Origin: Ischnura elegans
Taxonomy: Eukaryota; Arthropoda; Insecta; Odonata; Coenagrionidae
NCBI RefSeq assembly: GCF_921293095.1
Contig: NC_060248.1
Coordinates: forward strand, 131,080,972-131,144,971
DNA length: 64,000 nucleotides
Direction of reading: 5' to 3'
The stretch's first letter is position 1. Every line of letters starts with the position of its first letter. The notes under the pieces were generated by a model, which saw nothing but the letters and a program-made list of their open reading frames with translations, did not search any database and had not been told where the DNA came from. This document shows positions 24,701-35,999 of this stretch, piece by piece. Made by a program: the position numbers and the translations under genes.

Positions 24701-24792
24701 TCATGAAATTTCACCAAAGTTCACGGGGAAAGCTCGATATATTACACACCCGGGATGATGTTGAGCGTTCTCATTACCGAGAGGACAAATGC

Positions 24793-24814
24793 CAGCGGAT
24801 TGAGCGCTCGAAAC
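24793..24814 (+). other. Degenerate hammerhead-like motif
   Basis: CAGCGGA is followed by a perfect self-complementary GAGCGCTC and then GAAAC. The layout equals that of the better motifs at 30.8, 31.1, 55.3 and 60.0 kb, but the first core differs at two of seven positions. Confidence 0.3.
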
Positions 24815-24829
24815 GTTAGTTGAGGAACC

Positions 24830-25536
24830 GAAAACTATGCTGCATAACCGAGAGGAGACCATCAGAGTTTGTGATAGCTTTAGGTACTTGAACGGAATAT
24901 ATTCATGGACCGGAATTTTCTGCGTGGCAAAGTAATTTTATTTAAGTATACCGGGACTAGCCACGGTGATAACTTTTACGGAGTCACCCGCAATGCACAA
25001 ATTGTGCGAAAAATCCACAGAGTAAAAAAAATCATTCGCCTTGACCTTAATTTTATTTTTAAGTGGAACCGAAATTTGTGCGCGAACACATCTCTCCAAC
25101 TTGACCAGTCTTGTTGTCTTTTTTCTTGACATGTTATATTTTTAAACCTCATCTTGTAATGGTCAGGGTAAACTGACTTGTCAACATTTTCATTTATCAG
25201 AAATACATTTATAGTACAGCTGATAAAATACCGAGGCACAATGTTCATATTTCAGATGAAGGAAAAAGTTTAGTCTACATCTACTAAGAATATCACGGTG
25301 ATAGTGTAAGTTTTCCAGTGCGGTCGAAACTTAGTGGTTCTTGAATGTGCACAACTTCGGCGAGTAGAGGGGAGAGTGGATGTGGTGGGGAAATTTGGGA
25401 GGGAAGCTTAGGAATGGGTCAAGATCCTAGCAAAAACGGTGACTGACTGTACACCCGTCGCTGAAAAAGACCGTCCGAGCGATGATAATGCGTCGACATA
25501 ATATTAATAAATGAAGATACTGATGTGCTTCACATC
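24830..25536. other. Unannotated stretch
   Basis: Opposed short frames around 24905-25250 without domains. Nothing else recognised. Confidence 0.4.
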
Positions 25537-26205
25537 AATAGGGTGGTTTCCTATTATATTTTTATTGCTTAAATCGAAAGATTATTACTCCTGGAGTACG
25601 CATTTCAGGCTCTTAGATTTTCGAATGACGATATCTATTTTTCGCGATTAAACGAAAAGTGAAAATTTTCAAGCGCGCGAAAACGCGACGGCTAAGTATG
25701 AATGCTGGGAAAACCCCGTGTGACGTGGTTTCTGGTTCTCGATGCCGCAAATTGAGGTTACCTTGGGGCTAGGATATGTGCGCCGCTGAGATTTAGGCTG
25801 CTAGCAGGTAGCAGAGTACCCTGCAAGAAGGTAGCGCTTGGCTTTAATAAGGATTATTAATACCTTATCAAACGAAGGAATCTTTCCGACCATAAGCAGT
25901 TTTAATAGGTGATTATTAAGAGATGTTCCCCTGAAGTCTGTGCCTCATGCATGCATCGGTAATCTCAGACGATGTAAAACTCCTATCTACTCGTGTAGAA
26001 ACTAAGTCCCTGTGACGTCACGTGGAGTGGATTCGCATGGGCGCCAATCTGGCCTTTTTCAAATGTGGTTAAAATTGACCATTAGCATTTGTCTAAACTG
26101 GGATCTCTAAAACCAAATAATTTGTATATTATGAACACACTAATGGTGGGTAAGCATTCGCAATCAATGTATTTCTTTTCATTTGATGAAGGAAACTACC
26201 CTATT
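25537..26205 (+). mobile_element. 670-bp inverted-repeat element, copy 3
   Basis: Bounded by AATAGGGTGGTTTCC and GGAAACTACCCTATT with the same interior landmarks as copies 1, 2 and 4, including TGACGTCACGTGGA near 26015. Non-coding. Confidence 0.92.
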
Positions 26206-27780
26206 ACTTGAATTCGGGCTCCGTCATCAATGGAGCATTTTTGGTTAAGGTGCAATATCTGGGGCCATAACTTACGTAGATCCGAGTTGGATGCGGCTCA
26301 CCCTCGGAAAGGTCGCTCATTCGCAACCATTTCCTCGAGTCGCATAGCCTCCTTGGCCTCACTACTCGGCCCTCAGGGCGAGGGACTCCCTCCATTCCTG
26401 CAACTGACCGCTCTTACTGAAATTTTAACTTTTGCAACTACGAAACGAAACAACAAATGATTTTTTGCATAGTATTCCAGGCCATCGTACGATGAATTAA
26501 GTATTATAACCGCGCTTCTGCGATAGAAATCAACGGTTTTGTGAACTTAGGTAAAAATGTGGCTGTGGACCGCCGAAAAATGGCAACAGCGCTTAAGAAT
26601 GGGTAAGTTAGCGGGGTATCCGAGTGAGTTTCAAGGATGTTTTGCCCGACCCAGATGTTGCACCTTTACCAGATGTTGTTTTACCAAGAGTTTGTCGTGA
26701 AAAATGGCTTTGTCGTCGACGCGACCTAAAAAATAACGCATTAAAACAGAATTTTCTAATCAATAGGCATCTTATTCAGAGCGTAATTATTACGTCATAC
26801 CAAAGCGTAGGTCAGCTACTGGTGACATCACTCGGTGGCGGGGTGCATCAACTCCTCCGAGGTCGCCGTGCGGCGTTTCCCAAGGTCGCCCGCCTTTCCT
26901 TTGTGGAGTGAGAGATAGGGTTGGCGCGGGGCCAGCCGCGTGCTCTATTTGAGGAACAGCGGCCGCGAGTTTATGCATATATATTGTGTTTATGTCCTCC
27001 CTCAAAACAGCTGGCTCTCGCCTCTCCGCGATATTTTGCGCGCGTCAATTTGCATTTGTGCGTGCAGTTCCGTCTTAATGTGACTAATGCGATGGACATC
27101 CGAAGGACTCGATCCACCCTCACGATTGCATGCGAACAAATGACTTGACTTTTATTTTGTTTTGGCTGGTTCGGGTGAAGCCACAATCTGGCCCCCTCTT
27201 GCCCCGAGCCAGAGCTCATTTACATAGGTATGTAAGTTCATTCTTACAGTACAAAATATGATATCGGTGTGTATTATTTTCTTCTTTTAGTACATTTGGT
27301 TCAGCTTCGAGGACATCTAATGGTCATTGGATGTCGGGCTGGTTAAGTCTTTTCTTTGCTTCATTCGAGTTCATCTCAGGAAATCCAGCATATACGATAT
27401 GTATATAAAAAATTTAAAAATATTAATAATTAATTGAAGCAATATAAAAAACAAATACCTTGAATATACATAAAAGTATAGGAAGCATTCTCACCAATCA
27501 GTGAAGGACATGAAAATAAATCAGATGCTTAAAAGTTGGAATATAAACGTTAAAACATTATAACATTCTGGTAATTAGAATGAAAATTTAAAAGAAGTCA
27601 AAAAAGGACTTTTGAAAATAAATTGATTCAAACAAAATAAAATTTTGTTATATATGAAACCCGCTTGCTAGTCGAGGCCTTTGTGACTCAATTTTGAAAG
27701 GAAAGTGTTAATGATTGCGTATATTCGTGGCACATTGAACCTATTCTACTAGATAAATAAGAGCAGGAGATATGTTTCCA
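26206..27780. other. Unannotated stretch, GC-rich then AT-rich
   Basis: Frames at 26204-26460, 26624-26911 and 26790-27219 lie on opposite strands and overlap. No domain recognised. The part after 27230 is very AT-rich. Confidence 0.4.
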
Positions 27781-27789
27781 TATTTTACT

Positions 27790-28335
27790 TCATCTAAATC
27801 AACGCATTACCCCCTCGAGGCACCATGATAGGCGTGTGGTGGGGGATGTTAAGACGTCAAGCGTTCACATAAATAAGAAAAGGTGTGCGTCATCACCAGG
27901 ATTCAATAGATGCCCTAAAATCTCAATACATGGTCATGAAAAATATACAACCATGAAAATAAAAAAGAAGCAAAAGGAACTGGCTTAGGAAAGATAATAA
28001 AGCAGAGATACTGCATATTATAAATCCCGGGCAGTGCTATGAACGAATGAAGGCCATGAGTTACTTGGGGAAAATGGGATAGCCACTTACAAATAAAAAA
28101 TTAATGTTCTAAAGAAGTTCCGTCTAGCATTTGTTATTGTCCTTTATTATTCGAGGGAAAACCGAATCCCCATACCCTTCGCCGTTCGTCATAGGATCTC
28201 TCCTTTAAATTATAGTTTCTCTCGGACCTGGAAATATAATGTGGTTCTAGTATGATGTTCCCCGTGTCGCTCTTAAAGATATCCATTCTCAATTGCTCAA
28301 GCACTAGCCTAGCGCGCAGCCTCCGTGTCCCAAGC
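27790..28335 (-). pseudogene. LINE fragment (family A), minus strand
   Basis: On the minus strand the order is a decayed protein segment, RRLRARLVLEQLRMDIFKSD then ILEPHYISRSERNYNLKE, followed by the FFPRTI-equivalent region (GFGFPSNNK) and a 3' untranslated stretch with CACACGCC. A TAGATGAAG-type tail closes it near 27790. The protein segment matches those at 39228, 46990 and 48185, which supports one family. The piece is 5'-truncated and interrupted by stops. It probably derives from a non-LTR retrotransposon ORF2 C-terminus. Confidence 0.68.
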
Positions 28336-29080
28336 GGTTCATTTGATTCACATTATTCTTCTATATTACCACAGTTCCAAAGCCTGCACCCTCGATGTCA
28401 GCGCTGCTGCCATTGCCCTTAGCTCACTTCAATAGAGAATCATACCCCAAATGTAAGATGTGAGTGCTAAGAAAAAAAGTCGAAATACTCGCATTAGGTC
28501 ATCATTTAACTTTTTTTATCCTTAGTTTTTAAAATTTCGAATATTTTGTGTATTCCTGAATCTTGACCCTGATAAAAAATGTGATGATGATATTTTTGTC
28601 TTTATTATGCTCATTGAACATTATTTTGTTTAGATATGAAATTTTCCTCTTTCCTATAAAAACGTTTCGCCTAATCCATCGCTTTGATTGACCTCTTCTT
28701 TTTCACCCAAAATCGCCCGCCATCTTTACTTCTTCCTCCTTCTCATGCTGCATACCTACGTTTTTCACCGAGGCCGGTCGCAAGCATTAGATTATTTTTA
28801 CGAGACTCATTTTCGCGTCATTTTAGTTTGTTCGGCTCACGTTTATTCCACAACCTTTGCTTCTTTTTCAAAATTATTTTCTCCTCCAATCAACGCGATG
28901 CATCCTTGTGGCAACCAGAAAAATGCGCTAAAATCCCGTAATTAGGTGGATAATGAAAGAGTTATCGACAACAAAATGTTTCAAATGTCATCAGCCAGCG
29001 GGGACACGAAGAAGCAGTCGTAAGGTGCACTTTTTGCTAAAAATAGAGCAAGCGGTCTTTGAGTTATTGGACTACAGTCG
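28336..29080. other. Unannotated stretch
   Basis: The frame pair at 28684-28945 and the 141-codon frame at 28953-29378 have no recognisable domain and overlap a minus-strand frame at 28981-29262. Confidence 0.4.
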
Positions 29081-29089
29081 CGATTGTGA

Positions 29090-29670
29090 CAGTATTTTGC
29101 CTCGGATGGTAGATGGGTGCGGTGGAGGGCATCAGGTCTGCCGACCTTTCCTCTTGCCCCTTGACCGCCTAGGTGCCCGCTACACCGGCGAGACGTCAGA
29201 GAGCATAGCTTGTAGGATACGAGGAAAGACCCCAATTGCATCCTCGTATGGGCTTGTCTCATCCTTGTTCATCCAACGATTTGATCTTTGGATTTTTCTC
29301 TTTTATAGAAAATCTTCCAAAATCGTTGGCACAATAAATTATGGTTTCGCTAGTGGTGGGTCCTGGTCGCTTTCATAGCAGCGAGGGCATTACCCTATCC
29401 CGCCCTTCCATCCCTACCCCTACCCCGGAGGCGTCGATGGGCTCCTATCGCGGCGGCTCCCCTATCCTTTTTCCTTCCCATACCACTCCCCTCCCCGGGT
29501 GCGTGGGTATAGCAGTCGAATTACTGGATCCCGGCCCTTGGTGCGTTGTAACCTTCTGAGACCCTTGCGTTCCCCCCCCTTGCGTTCTCATTCGTTGTCC
29601 ATCCTTGTGTGGGCTTTCGCGGTGCGGTGAAGGTTTAGCGGAGAGGCTTACGGGATAAGAACCGCGTGTG
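29090..29670. other. GC-rich patch
   Basis: C-rich and moderately CpG-rich with open frames on both strands. No TATA box, splice pattern or domain was identified. It may be a regulatory island, but this is not demonstrated. Confidence 0.3.
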
Positions 29671-30560
29671 TCCATCTTTGCAGAAAAATAAGTTGCGTCA
29701 GTATTGTAGCCGGCTTATTCAAGTTGATGAAGGGCAGAGAAATGGATTCGACCGTATTTTATACATATCCGTCGAAGTCGGCCATCTTGTCATTGGTCCA
29801 TATAGGAGGCCGGAGACTTCTCATCCTTCATCCTTCTCCCCTGCTCTTTTCCGTTTTCTTTTTCTTCCGAGTTGGTTTGAGTACTCTTTACCACGCGTTC
29901 GATAGTTGGTATCCGTCTTCCCTGTTGGAAGATTTCCGTTGATTTCATAAACTCTACCGTTTCTCCAATCGAACTGGCGAAACTTGTGAACAAAGATGGA
30001 CGCACGGAGTGCATATCGCGTAAACCTCTCCGCTGAATCATCCCAAACTACATTTTACGAAGGACCGTTTATTTATGAGACAACCGCGGGCCGGATATAT
30101 TTTCATTCCCTACTTTACGCCTTCCCTATATTCTGAGTGGAAATGTTACCGATGAGTTTTTGACATGAGTACCTACCATGGTTTACACCTAGTGACTGCT
30201 TTTGCTGACATGGCGCACATTCCCTTCTATAGTTTTTCGTAGATGACCGGGGGCCTTAGACGTCACCAGGAGTCTATTTAGGCGGTGTACGGGGTAGTAT
30301 TCTAAGATGTAGATGAAAGGTGAACGGTGCATTCACATATAGTGCCGCAACCTTGAGATACGCATGCTGTATCCCATGCCATTTATCATTTTGTCCAGGC
30401 TGTTCCTCATCATCTTCTTCTCTGCGTCCTCCTTTATCTTCACCAATTACCTCTTGACCTTCATTCCTTCCTTCATAGCACTGCATGGGATGTATGATAT
30501 GCAGCTCCTCTACTTTATCCCCTTTCCTAAGCAAGTTCCTTTTTGCTCCTTTTTGTAATT
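29671..30560. other. Unannotated stretch with fragments shared with 31.3 kb
   Basis: About 30105-30175 resembles 31345-31410 (ATTC, CCCTAC, a GTGGAAATGTTACC-like word, then a TGAAATG or TGACATGAGTACCT word). This suggests an undefined dispersed repeat. A GATGTAGATGAA word near 30306 may be an extra LINE tail. No gene is seen. Confidence 0.35.
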
Positions 30561-30599
30561 ATTATGATTGTACATATTTCATGACCACGTATTCAACTT

Positions 30600-30740
30600 T
30601 TAGGGCGCACATTTCATGCTGCATGCTGGTGATAACGTACCCCTTTTCTGTTTTATGTAAAAGCTTGGTGTCCTAACACTCCCCACCACACGCACGTTGA
30701 GGCGGCTTGCGGTGCATTATGTAGATGTAGAGAGATTAGA
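30600..30740 (+). mobile_element. LINE 3' end (family A), plus strand
   Basis: Contains CATGCTGCATGCTGG, the CCACCACACGCACGTTGAGG block and GGCTTGCGG, ending in ATTATGTAGATGTAGAG. The reverse complement of the block is seen at 7780 and 48240. Only the 3' end is retained. Confidence 0.65.
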
Positions 30741-30819
30741 TTTTCTTTTTGCTCTTATCTTGACCTTATTTAATTAATGATAAAATAACTCCTGGAGTAT
30801 AGGTCATATATAATGCAAC

Positions 30820-30848
30820 GTTTCGGTTTATTTTAAAACCTTCATCAG
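30820..30848 (-). ncRNA. Candidate hammerhead ribozyme core
   Basis: The minus strand reads CTGATGA, a stem-loop (GGTTT paired with AAACC), then GAAAC. Both conserved hammerhead core strands are exact. The third core element (the cleavage triplet) and stems I and III were not resolved by eye, so activity is unproven. Confidence 0.5.
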
Positions 30849-31111
30849 GGCTATGAATGAAAAAATTAGAGTACAATAAAATAAAATGATATACAATATT
30901 GATACATAAATAAAGGTTACAAAAGAGTTTTTTACAATAATAAAATTAAAATAATATGTGCAAAACTAAGGTATGTCAAAGTTCTTGTGTATTCCCTTCT
31001 CATTTATTTTTTAAAATTATATTATTGTAAAAAAACTCTTATGCTACCTTTATTTATGTATCAATATTGTATATCACGGAATTTTATTGTATAATTTTTT
31101 CATTCATTGCC

Positions 31112-31139
31112 CTGAGGAAGGTTTCAAATAAACTGAAAC
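31112..31139 (+). ncRNA. Candidate hammerhead ribozyme core
   Basis: CTGAGGA is followed by a short stem-loop (GGTTT and AAACT) and GAAAC. It is the right-arm counterpart of 30820-30848 and differs by several substitutions. A TATA-like TGTATAATT lies about 25 bp upstream. Confidence 0.48.
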
Positions 31140-31200
31140 GTTTGCTAACAACTTTTTTGCATCATATGCATTTGATCTATACTCTAAGAATTATTTAATC

Positions 31201-32815
31201 ATTGATGTAGACGACATAATCGAAGTCTTCCCACTTCGCTGGTTACCCTTCCCCGGCTGAGTCTATAAGTCGTGTAAAGTTTTGAAAACTACGTCCTCGG
31301 GATGGGAAGGATTTTTGATAGGATTAAGGGAAAGGGGGGTGGGACACCCATATTCACCCCCTCCCTACGTTCAGTGCGGAAATTTCACCAGTATGTTTGA
31401 AATGGGTGCCTCTTCTTTTCATTCAGTAATTTCTTTTACTGACAACGGACTCGAATTATTCAGACTGTATGGAGTTACCCTCCAGAGGCCGAGTCTGCAT
31501 GTTGACAGACCTTTTCTCATACGTCCTCAGAGGGGATCTATTTCAAACCAACGCTTCACGGGCGTATTGTTCGGGACCGTATGAAGCAGGCGTTGCTCTT
31601 CATACAGGCCTCCTATACAAAATCCGTCTCTTTCGAATTCAAATGGTTGGATATCCTCCGGAATTTCCCTCCGTTGTGGAACCCGCGCCACTGATAAACT
31701 TATCATGAATACGGAAGAGAAACAAGAAATGTAGTCACTAGGCAAAAAATGGAGACCTTAAATTATTAGGAAGGCCATTATGTAGTGTGGAAATCCATTT
31801 GCTGAGATGTAGATGAAGTTCGGTCACTACCGACATTTGGATTTCAACCGGATCTCACCAGAATGGTCTAGATCACTGTCTCAATCCCCAAATATATATT
31901 TTTTGTGGTTCTAAGTGCTTACCGGTGTAGTGATGGATATATGTCGGTCAAAATGGATTAGTCGAGCAATCGATTTTTGATGTAAATGAACAGCTGAGAT
32001 TTTCATCAAAAATCGAAATCTGAACCATTAGATAGATTAAACGAAAAATCGACAGTTCGCTTTTGAAAAAAATAAAGTATGGAAAAAATACGATGCGTTT
32101 TATTATTAATTCGAAAAACACTAAAAACGCACACTTGAGTAGTAAAAAAAATCCCAGAAAATCTGCTTCGAATGCATGCTTGAATTTTTAGCAGAAAATC
32201 ATAACAATACACGCTCATTAAAGTTTGGGAATCGCCGCTTTGAACCATTCTGATTCACTAAAATTTTACAGGAAACTTCAAATAGTAGAATTGCTTTCTT
32301 GATGATCGAGGGTGTGATTTTTCAGTCTTACGGATCTTAGAGAAATGATGCGAGGTGGATGTGCAAGCTTGCGCGATTGTTTGCTTCATAGTGTTTCAAC
32401 TTAATTTTGGGTATCAGCCAACTGCCATCCTTCTAACTTCCCACCTTTTTACCGAGCGAAGAGTACGGCCTTGGGGAATTTATTTTTTTTCAATCAAGGT
32501 ATAATTAGGGGTATTAACCAAAATGTATGAATATGATGATGTGATCTATCAAATTCATTAGTTTTCAATGCTATTCCTTGCGATGAAAAACATTAAACGG
32601 CAAAATATTGGAAAAATGTGGATCGCATTGCACTCATTACCGCGCTGCGGACATTTTTGAAAACCGATAAAAATTCGACTCAAGTGGCAACAGAAATCAG
32701 CCTTTGATGGCATGGATTCGGGCCTCCTCTATGCAGTCCCCTTGACTAAAAATATTGATCTTTTTACTCCAATAAAGGAGATATCACGGGCTGAAAAAAT
32801 CACCTGGATAGACTA
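31201..32815. other. Unannotated stretch
   Basis: Frames at 31282-31745 overlap on both strands with no domain. A GAGATGTAGATGAAG word at about 31806 resembles the LINE tail. The rest is AT-rich and featureless. Confidence 0.4.
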
Positions 32816-32821
32816 GTATGG

Positions 32822-33493
32822 AATAGGGTGATTTCCTATTATTTTTTTATTACCTAAATCGGAAGATTATTATTACTCCTGCAGTACGCATTTCACGCTC
32901 TTAGATTTTTTAATGTCGATACATATTTTTCGCGATTAAATGAAAACTGAAAATTTTCAAGCGCGCGAAAACGCGACGGCTAAGTATGAATGCCGGGAAA
33001 TCTCCGTGCGACGTCGTTCTGGTTCCCGCTGCCGCAAGTGAGGTGACCTTGGGGCGAGGCTTTGAGCGCTGATACGATGCATGCTGCTAGCAGGTAGCAG
33101 AGTACCCTGTTAGCTGGTAGCGCTTGGCTTAATTAAGGATTATTAATACCCTATCAAACGAAGGAAACTTTCCGACCTTTGGCAGTTTTAATAGGTGATT
33201 ATTAAGAAACGTTTCCCTGAGCTCTGTGCCCCATGCATGCATTGGTATTCTCAGACGATGTAAAACTCCTATCTACTCGTATAGAAACTAGGTCCCTGTG
33301 ACGTCACGTGGAGTGGCATCGCACGGGCGCCAATCCGGTCTTTTTCAAATGCGGTTAGAAATTGACCATTGCCATTCGTCGTTAACTGGGATTTCTAAAA
33401 CCAAATAATTTGTATATTATGAATACACTAATGGTGAGTAACTAATCGCAATCAATGCCTTTCGTTTTATTTGTTTAAGGAAACTACCCTATT
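32822..33493 (+). mobile_element. 670-bp inverted-repeat element, copy 4
   Basis: Bounded by AATAGGGTGATTTCC and GGAAACTACCCTATT with the full set of family landmarks, including TGACGTCACGTGGAGTGG at about 33298. Non-coding. Confidence 0.92.
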
Positions 33494-34890
33494 GGGAAGT
33501 CAACTCCGGAGACGACATCTATGTGATTAAGAAACAGCTCGACTAAATTTCAACCCCACATGTGCGCCAGTGTGTTGTTATAGTTCCGTAGAAGAATAAT
33601 AGATGGCGTACAGTAAACGCTAATTTTCTTCCCTATGAACGCCCCAAGGTCGTGAAACTAATTTTTTCTTTGATCCCTATTCATGTCGATTGCTATTTTT
33701 TCTCTAAACTGGCATGTTGTAACGCCATTTGTAACCCTCTTACAACTATCCATGCTAAATCTCAGAACCCAAAAGACGAGGGTAGTTCCGCGTTACATAA
33801 ATTTGCTCGCGACTAGCTAGCAGTGGAGAAATCATTTAATTAAAACTAAAAGAACCACGAGGATTCGTCTGGGACACCTCACGCAAGGGATCCATAAACC
33901 AAAAAAAAAGAGAATCATTTCTATAAAACAAATCGTACCACAACTTGGGCATTTACTTGACAATTGCACCTTTTGGGTTTTCTACAAAATGACAATGCCA
34001 TTAAACAAAATAAGATTTACCCTGATCCACACTAACGACTCCAATCCACTGACCCCCAAAACATCACAAATACCCCTGCACTCGACGAACCTCACACACA
34101 TGAATAAATAAATTGGAGACAAATGTCCACTGAATAGTCCCAAATATGGGTGCCCCCAAAATTACAACAATAAATTGATCTTTCCCCTTTAAACCAAAAT
34201 AAAACCAACAGCCACATACCTTACGCTCACACACACACAATCATACAACCCACATACTCCGAAGTCCATGCTTCAACACTGAGAATTAATTCACGTCAGG
34301 AGAGTTCAAGTTAGGTGCGTCCAGCGGGAAAGTTGCAGACCGAGAGAGCGGTCTCCTTCGCTTCGCTGACTACCTAGCACCCACAGTGTTGCCGTTCTTC
34401 TCAACACCGCGTAGCAGACGACACAATTTGTCGTCTGTTCGGCCCGCGCGCGCTCTTCTCCATACGCGCGGGTCTTTAAACTGGCATCGCAGTTGGACCG
34501 CTGGCCGCCCGTCGGCCAAGTTACTCCGCCGTGGTCAGCCGCGGAAGTAAAGTGGCGATCTTCTTCAAGACTGCCCTCAGAGAGGACCAATCTCTTCGCT
34601 GCAGTCCTGCGGCATGCCTGTAAACTTCCAATTCATCTCCCTCTCCTCTCAAAATTCATGCTCCACAAACACATAAAAGAAAACAAAGAAAACACATTAA
34701 CACACATCACACACGTAACGTAAGTGGCTATCTGGCCTCAATGCTCCCCCATTTTGGGACACGCGAGACGATACCGAAGAACAAAAGAAACAAGTGTAAT
34801 GATTAATTACATAATGAAAGTAAAGTGGATTGAAGTCCCAAAAAGAACATACATATTCATAGTTTCAATCAATAATCTCTTTACATTATT
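33494..34890. other. Unannotated stretch
   Basis: AT-rich to 34290, then a GC-richer block (34310-34620) with opposed frames and a small palindrome, AGACGACAAATTGTGTCGTCT-like, near 34420. No gene recognised. Confidence 0.35.
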
Positions 34891-34893
34891 TCC

Positions 34894-34921
34894 ATATATA
34901 TATATATATATATATATATAC
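34894..34921. repeat. TA dinucleotide microsatellite
   Basis: About 13-14 uninterrupted TA units. Confidence 0.95.
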
Positions 34922-35030
34922 ACTTCGAAATGTTCCTCGGCGAGGTAAATATCATTAAAAAAAACCCTAGGATGGGCAGTAACAGAACACACAATAAAGA
35001 ATAGAAACTCAAACTCACTAAATAACTAAA

Positions 35031-35058
35031 TTTTCGGTGGCATTACCACCTTCCTCGG
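35031..35058 (-). ncRNA. Hammerhead-like motif downstream of the PLE coding frame
   Basis: The minus strand reads CCGAGGA, a perfect hairpin (GGTGG, loop, CCACC) and GAAAA. It lies about 115 bp past the stop codon of the PLE frame at 35172-35999, across a pyrimidine-rich leader. One core base (CTGAGGA to CCGAGGA) and the last base of GAAAC differ from consensus, so it is probably inactive. It ties the motif class in this window to a PLE. Confidence 0.42.
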
Positions 35059-35171
35059 AGTTAGGTAGAAGACTGTAGGTAGAGGGTAAAGGATAGCTGA
35101 GGGAAGGGGAAATAGAGGGGAGGTAGGGTCCAAAGAGGGGGGGAAAGAAGTGGGTTGAGGCAATTAAGGGA

Positions 35172-35999
35172 TTAGCGGTGGATGTTTAAGCCGGGAGGAA
35201 GAAATGCTTTGAATAGCCAAATGTAACTTAATTCAATAGAATTAAGTTTGAGTGGGTGGTCTGTGGGGGGAAGGGAGGCTAAAACTGAAACATTGTAGCA
35301 ATCATTGAAATGACGCTGATGAGCGGCCGCATGTTTCGCCACCGGGAAGGATGCAAAGTCAGAGGAAGAGCAAGATGCTCTGTGGTTATTGATTCTAAGG
35401 TTAAGGGGAGTTGATGATTTGCCTATATAAAAGGAGGGACAGTGCTTGCATTGAATAAGGTAAACTACATTTTTTGAAGTACAGGAGGCCGCAGGAGGTG
35501 GTGGTAGGTAGGAGACGAGATGACTGGGGATAGAAGGAGGGGTAAAAATTGGGCAGGTCTTACATCTAGGACGACCGCAGGGCGAAGGTGTGCTGATGGG
35601 AGTAGTGGGTGACTTCTGTAAGGGGTTAGTTGAGCGGAATAAATTTAAAAGGTTTGCAGGTCGTCTGAATGTGACAATAGGGGGTTTGGCAAAAAGATTG
35701 GCTGTCGCCTTGTTGTTTTTTAGAATAGGGAAGAGGTCTTTAAGGATAGATTGCAGGGATTGTATTCCAGGAAAGTAAGTGGTGCAGAGGGAAAGGTCTC
35801 GTGGTTTGATTCTATTGCACGGTTCTGGGGGGCATTTGTGTTTGAGAATTTTTTTACGTAGGAGGGACTCTGGGTAGCCTCTCTGGAGGAGGGAACGGTG
35901 AAGGTTGTGAAGAAAATTATTTAAGGCATCAGGATTATTACAGATACGGTGGCCTCGAATGGAAAGGGAATAGGGAAGGGAGCGTTTAGGACAAGGACA
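35172..35999 (-). CDS. Penelope-like retroelement, C-terminal part with GIY-YIG endonuclease
   Basis: An uninterrupted 275-codon frame, open at its upstream end and without a start, is read from 35999 down to a TAA at 35172-35174. Near its beginning is KRSLPYSLSIRGHRIC, then LLQRGYPESLLRKKI, a conserved region at the end of the PLE reverse transcriptase. A cysteine cluster CGRPRCKTC follows at about residue 145. The GIY-YIG nuclease comes next: VVYLIQCKHCPSFYIG, the arginine helix LNLRINNHR, a glutamate in NSIELSYIW and the terminal GLN motif. PLE proteins join a reverse transcriptase to this nuclease to prime insertion. Here the frame is cut at its 5' side near 35990, where it abuts an inverted piece of the neighbouring repeat, so the reverse transcriptase core is missing. 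The absence of stops over 828 bp suggests a young insertion. Confidence 0.88.
   Translation of the reverse strand, partial: CPCPKRSLPYSLSIRGHRICNNPDALNNFLHNLHRSLLQRGYPESLLRKKILKHKCPPEPCNRIKPRDLSLCTTYFPGIQSLQSILKDLFPILKNNKATANLFAKPPIVTFRRPANLLNLFRSTNPLQKSPTTPISTPSPCGRPRCKTCPIFTPPSIPSHLVSYLPPPPAASCTSKNVVYLIQCKHCPSFYIGKSSTPLNLRINNHRASCSSSDFASFPVAKHAAAHQRHFNDCYNVSVLASLPPTDHPLKLNSIELSYIWLFKAFLPPGLNIHR

Larger units (their letters stand above)
30775..31200. mobile_element. Penelope-like terminal sequences arranged as a large inverted repeat
   Basis: The left arm (about 30775-30945) and right arm (about 31010-31200) are reverse complements with moderate divergence. Shared words include ATAAATAAAGGT, GAGTTTTTTACAATAAT and TTCATTCAT. 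Each arm ends with a candidate hammerhead motif pointing outward: 30820-30848 on minus and 31112-31139 on plus. PLEs are known to leave inverted copies of their terminal pseudo-LTRs, which fits this layout. No coding part is between the arms. Confidence 0.65.

Noticed and set aside
35305..35342. CTGATGAG followed by CGGCCGC and TTTCG, looking like a hammerhead core on the plus strand
   Set aside because: It lies inside the PLE protein frame on the minus strand, the second core GAAAC is absent, and the similarity is explained by coding sequence.
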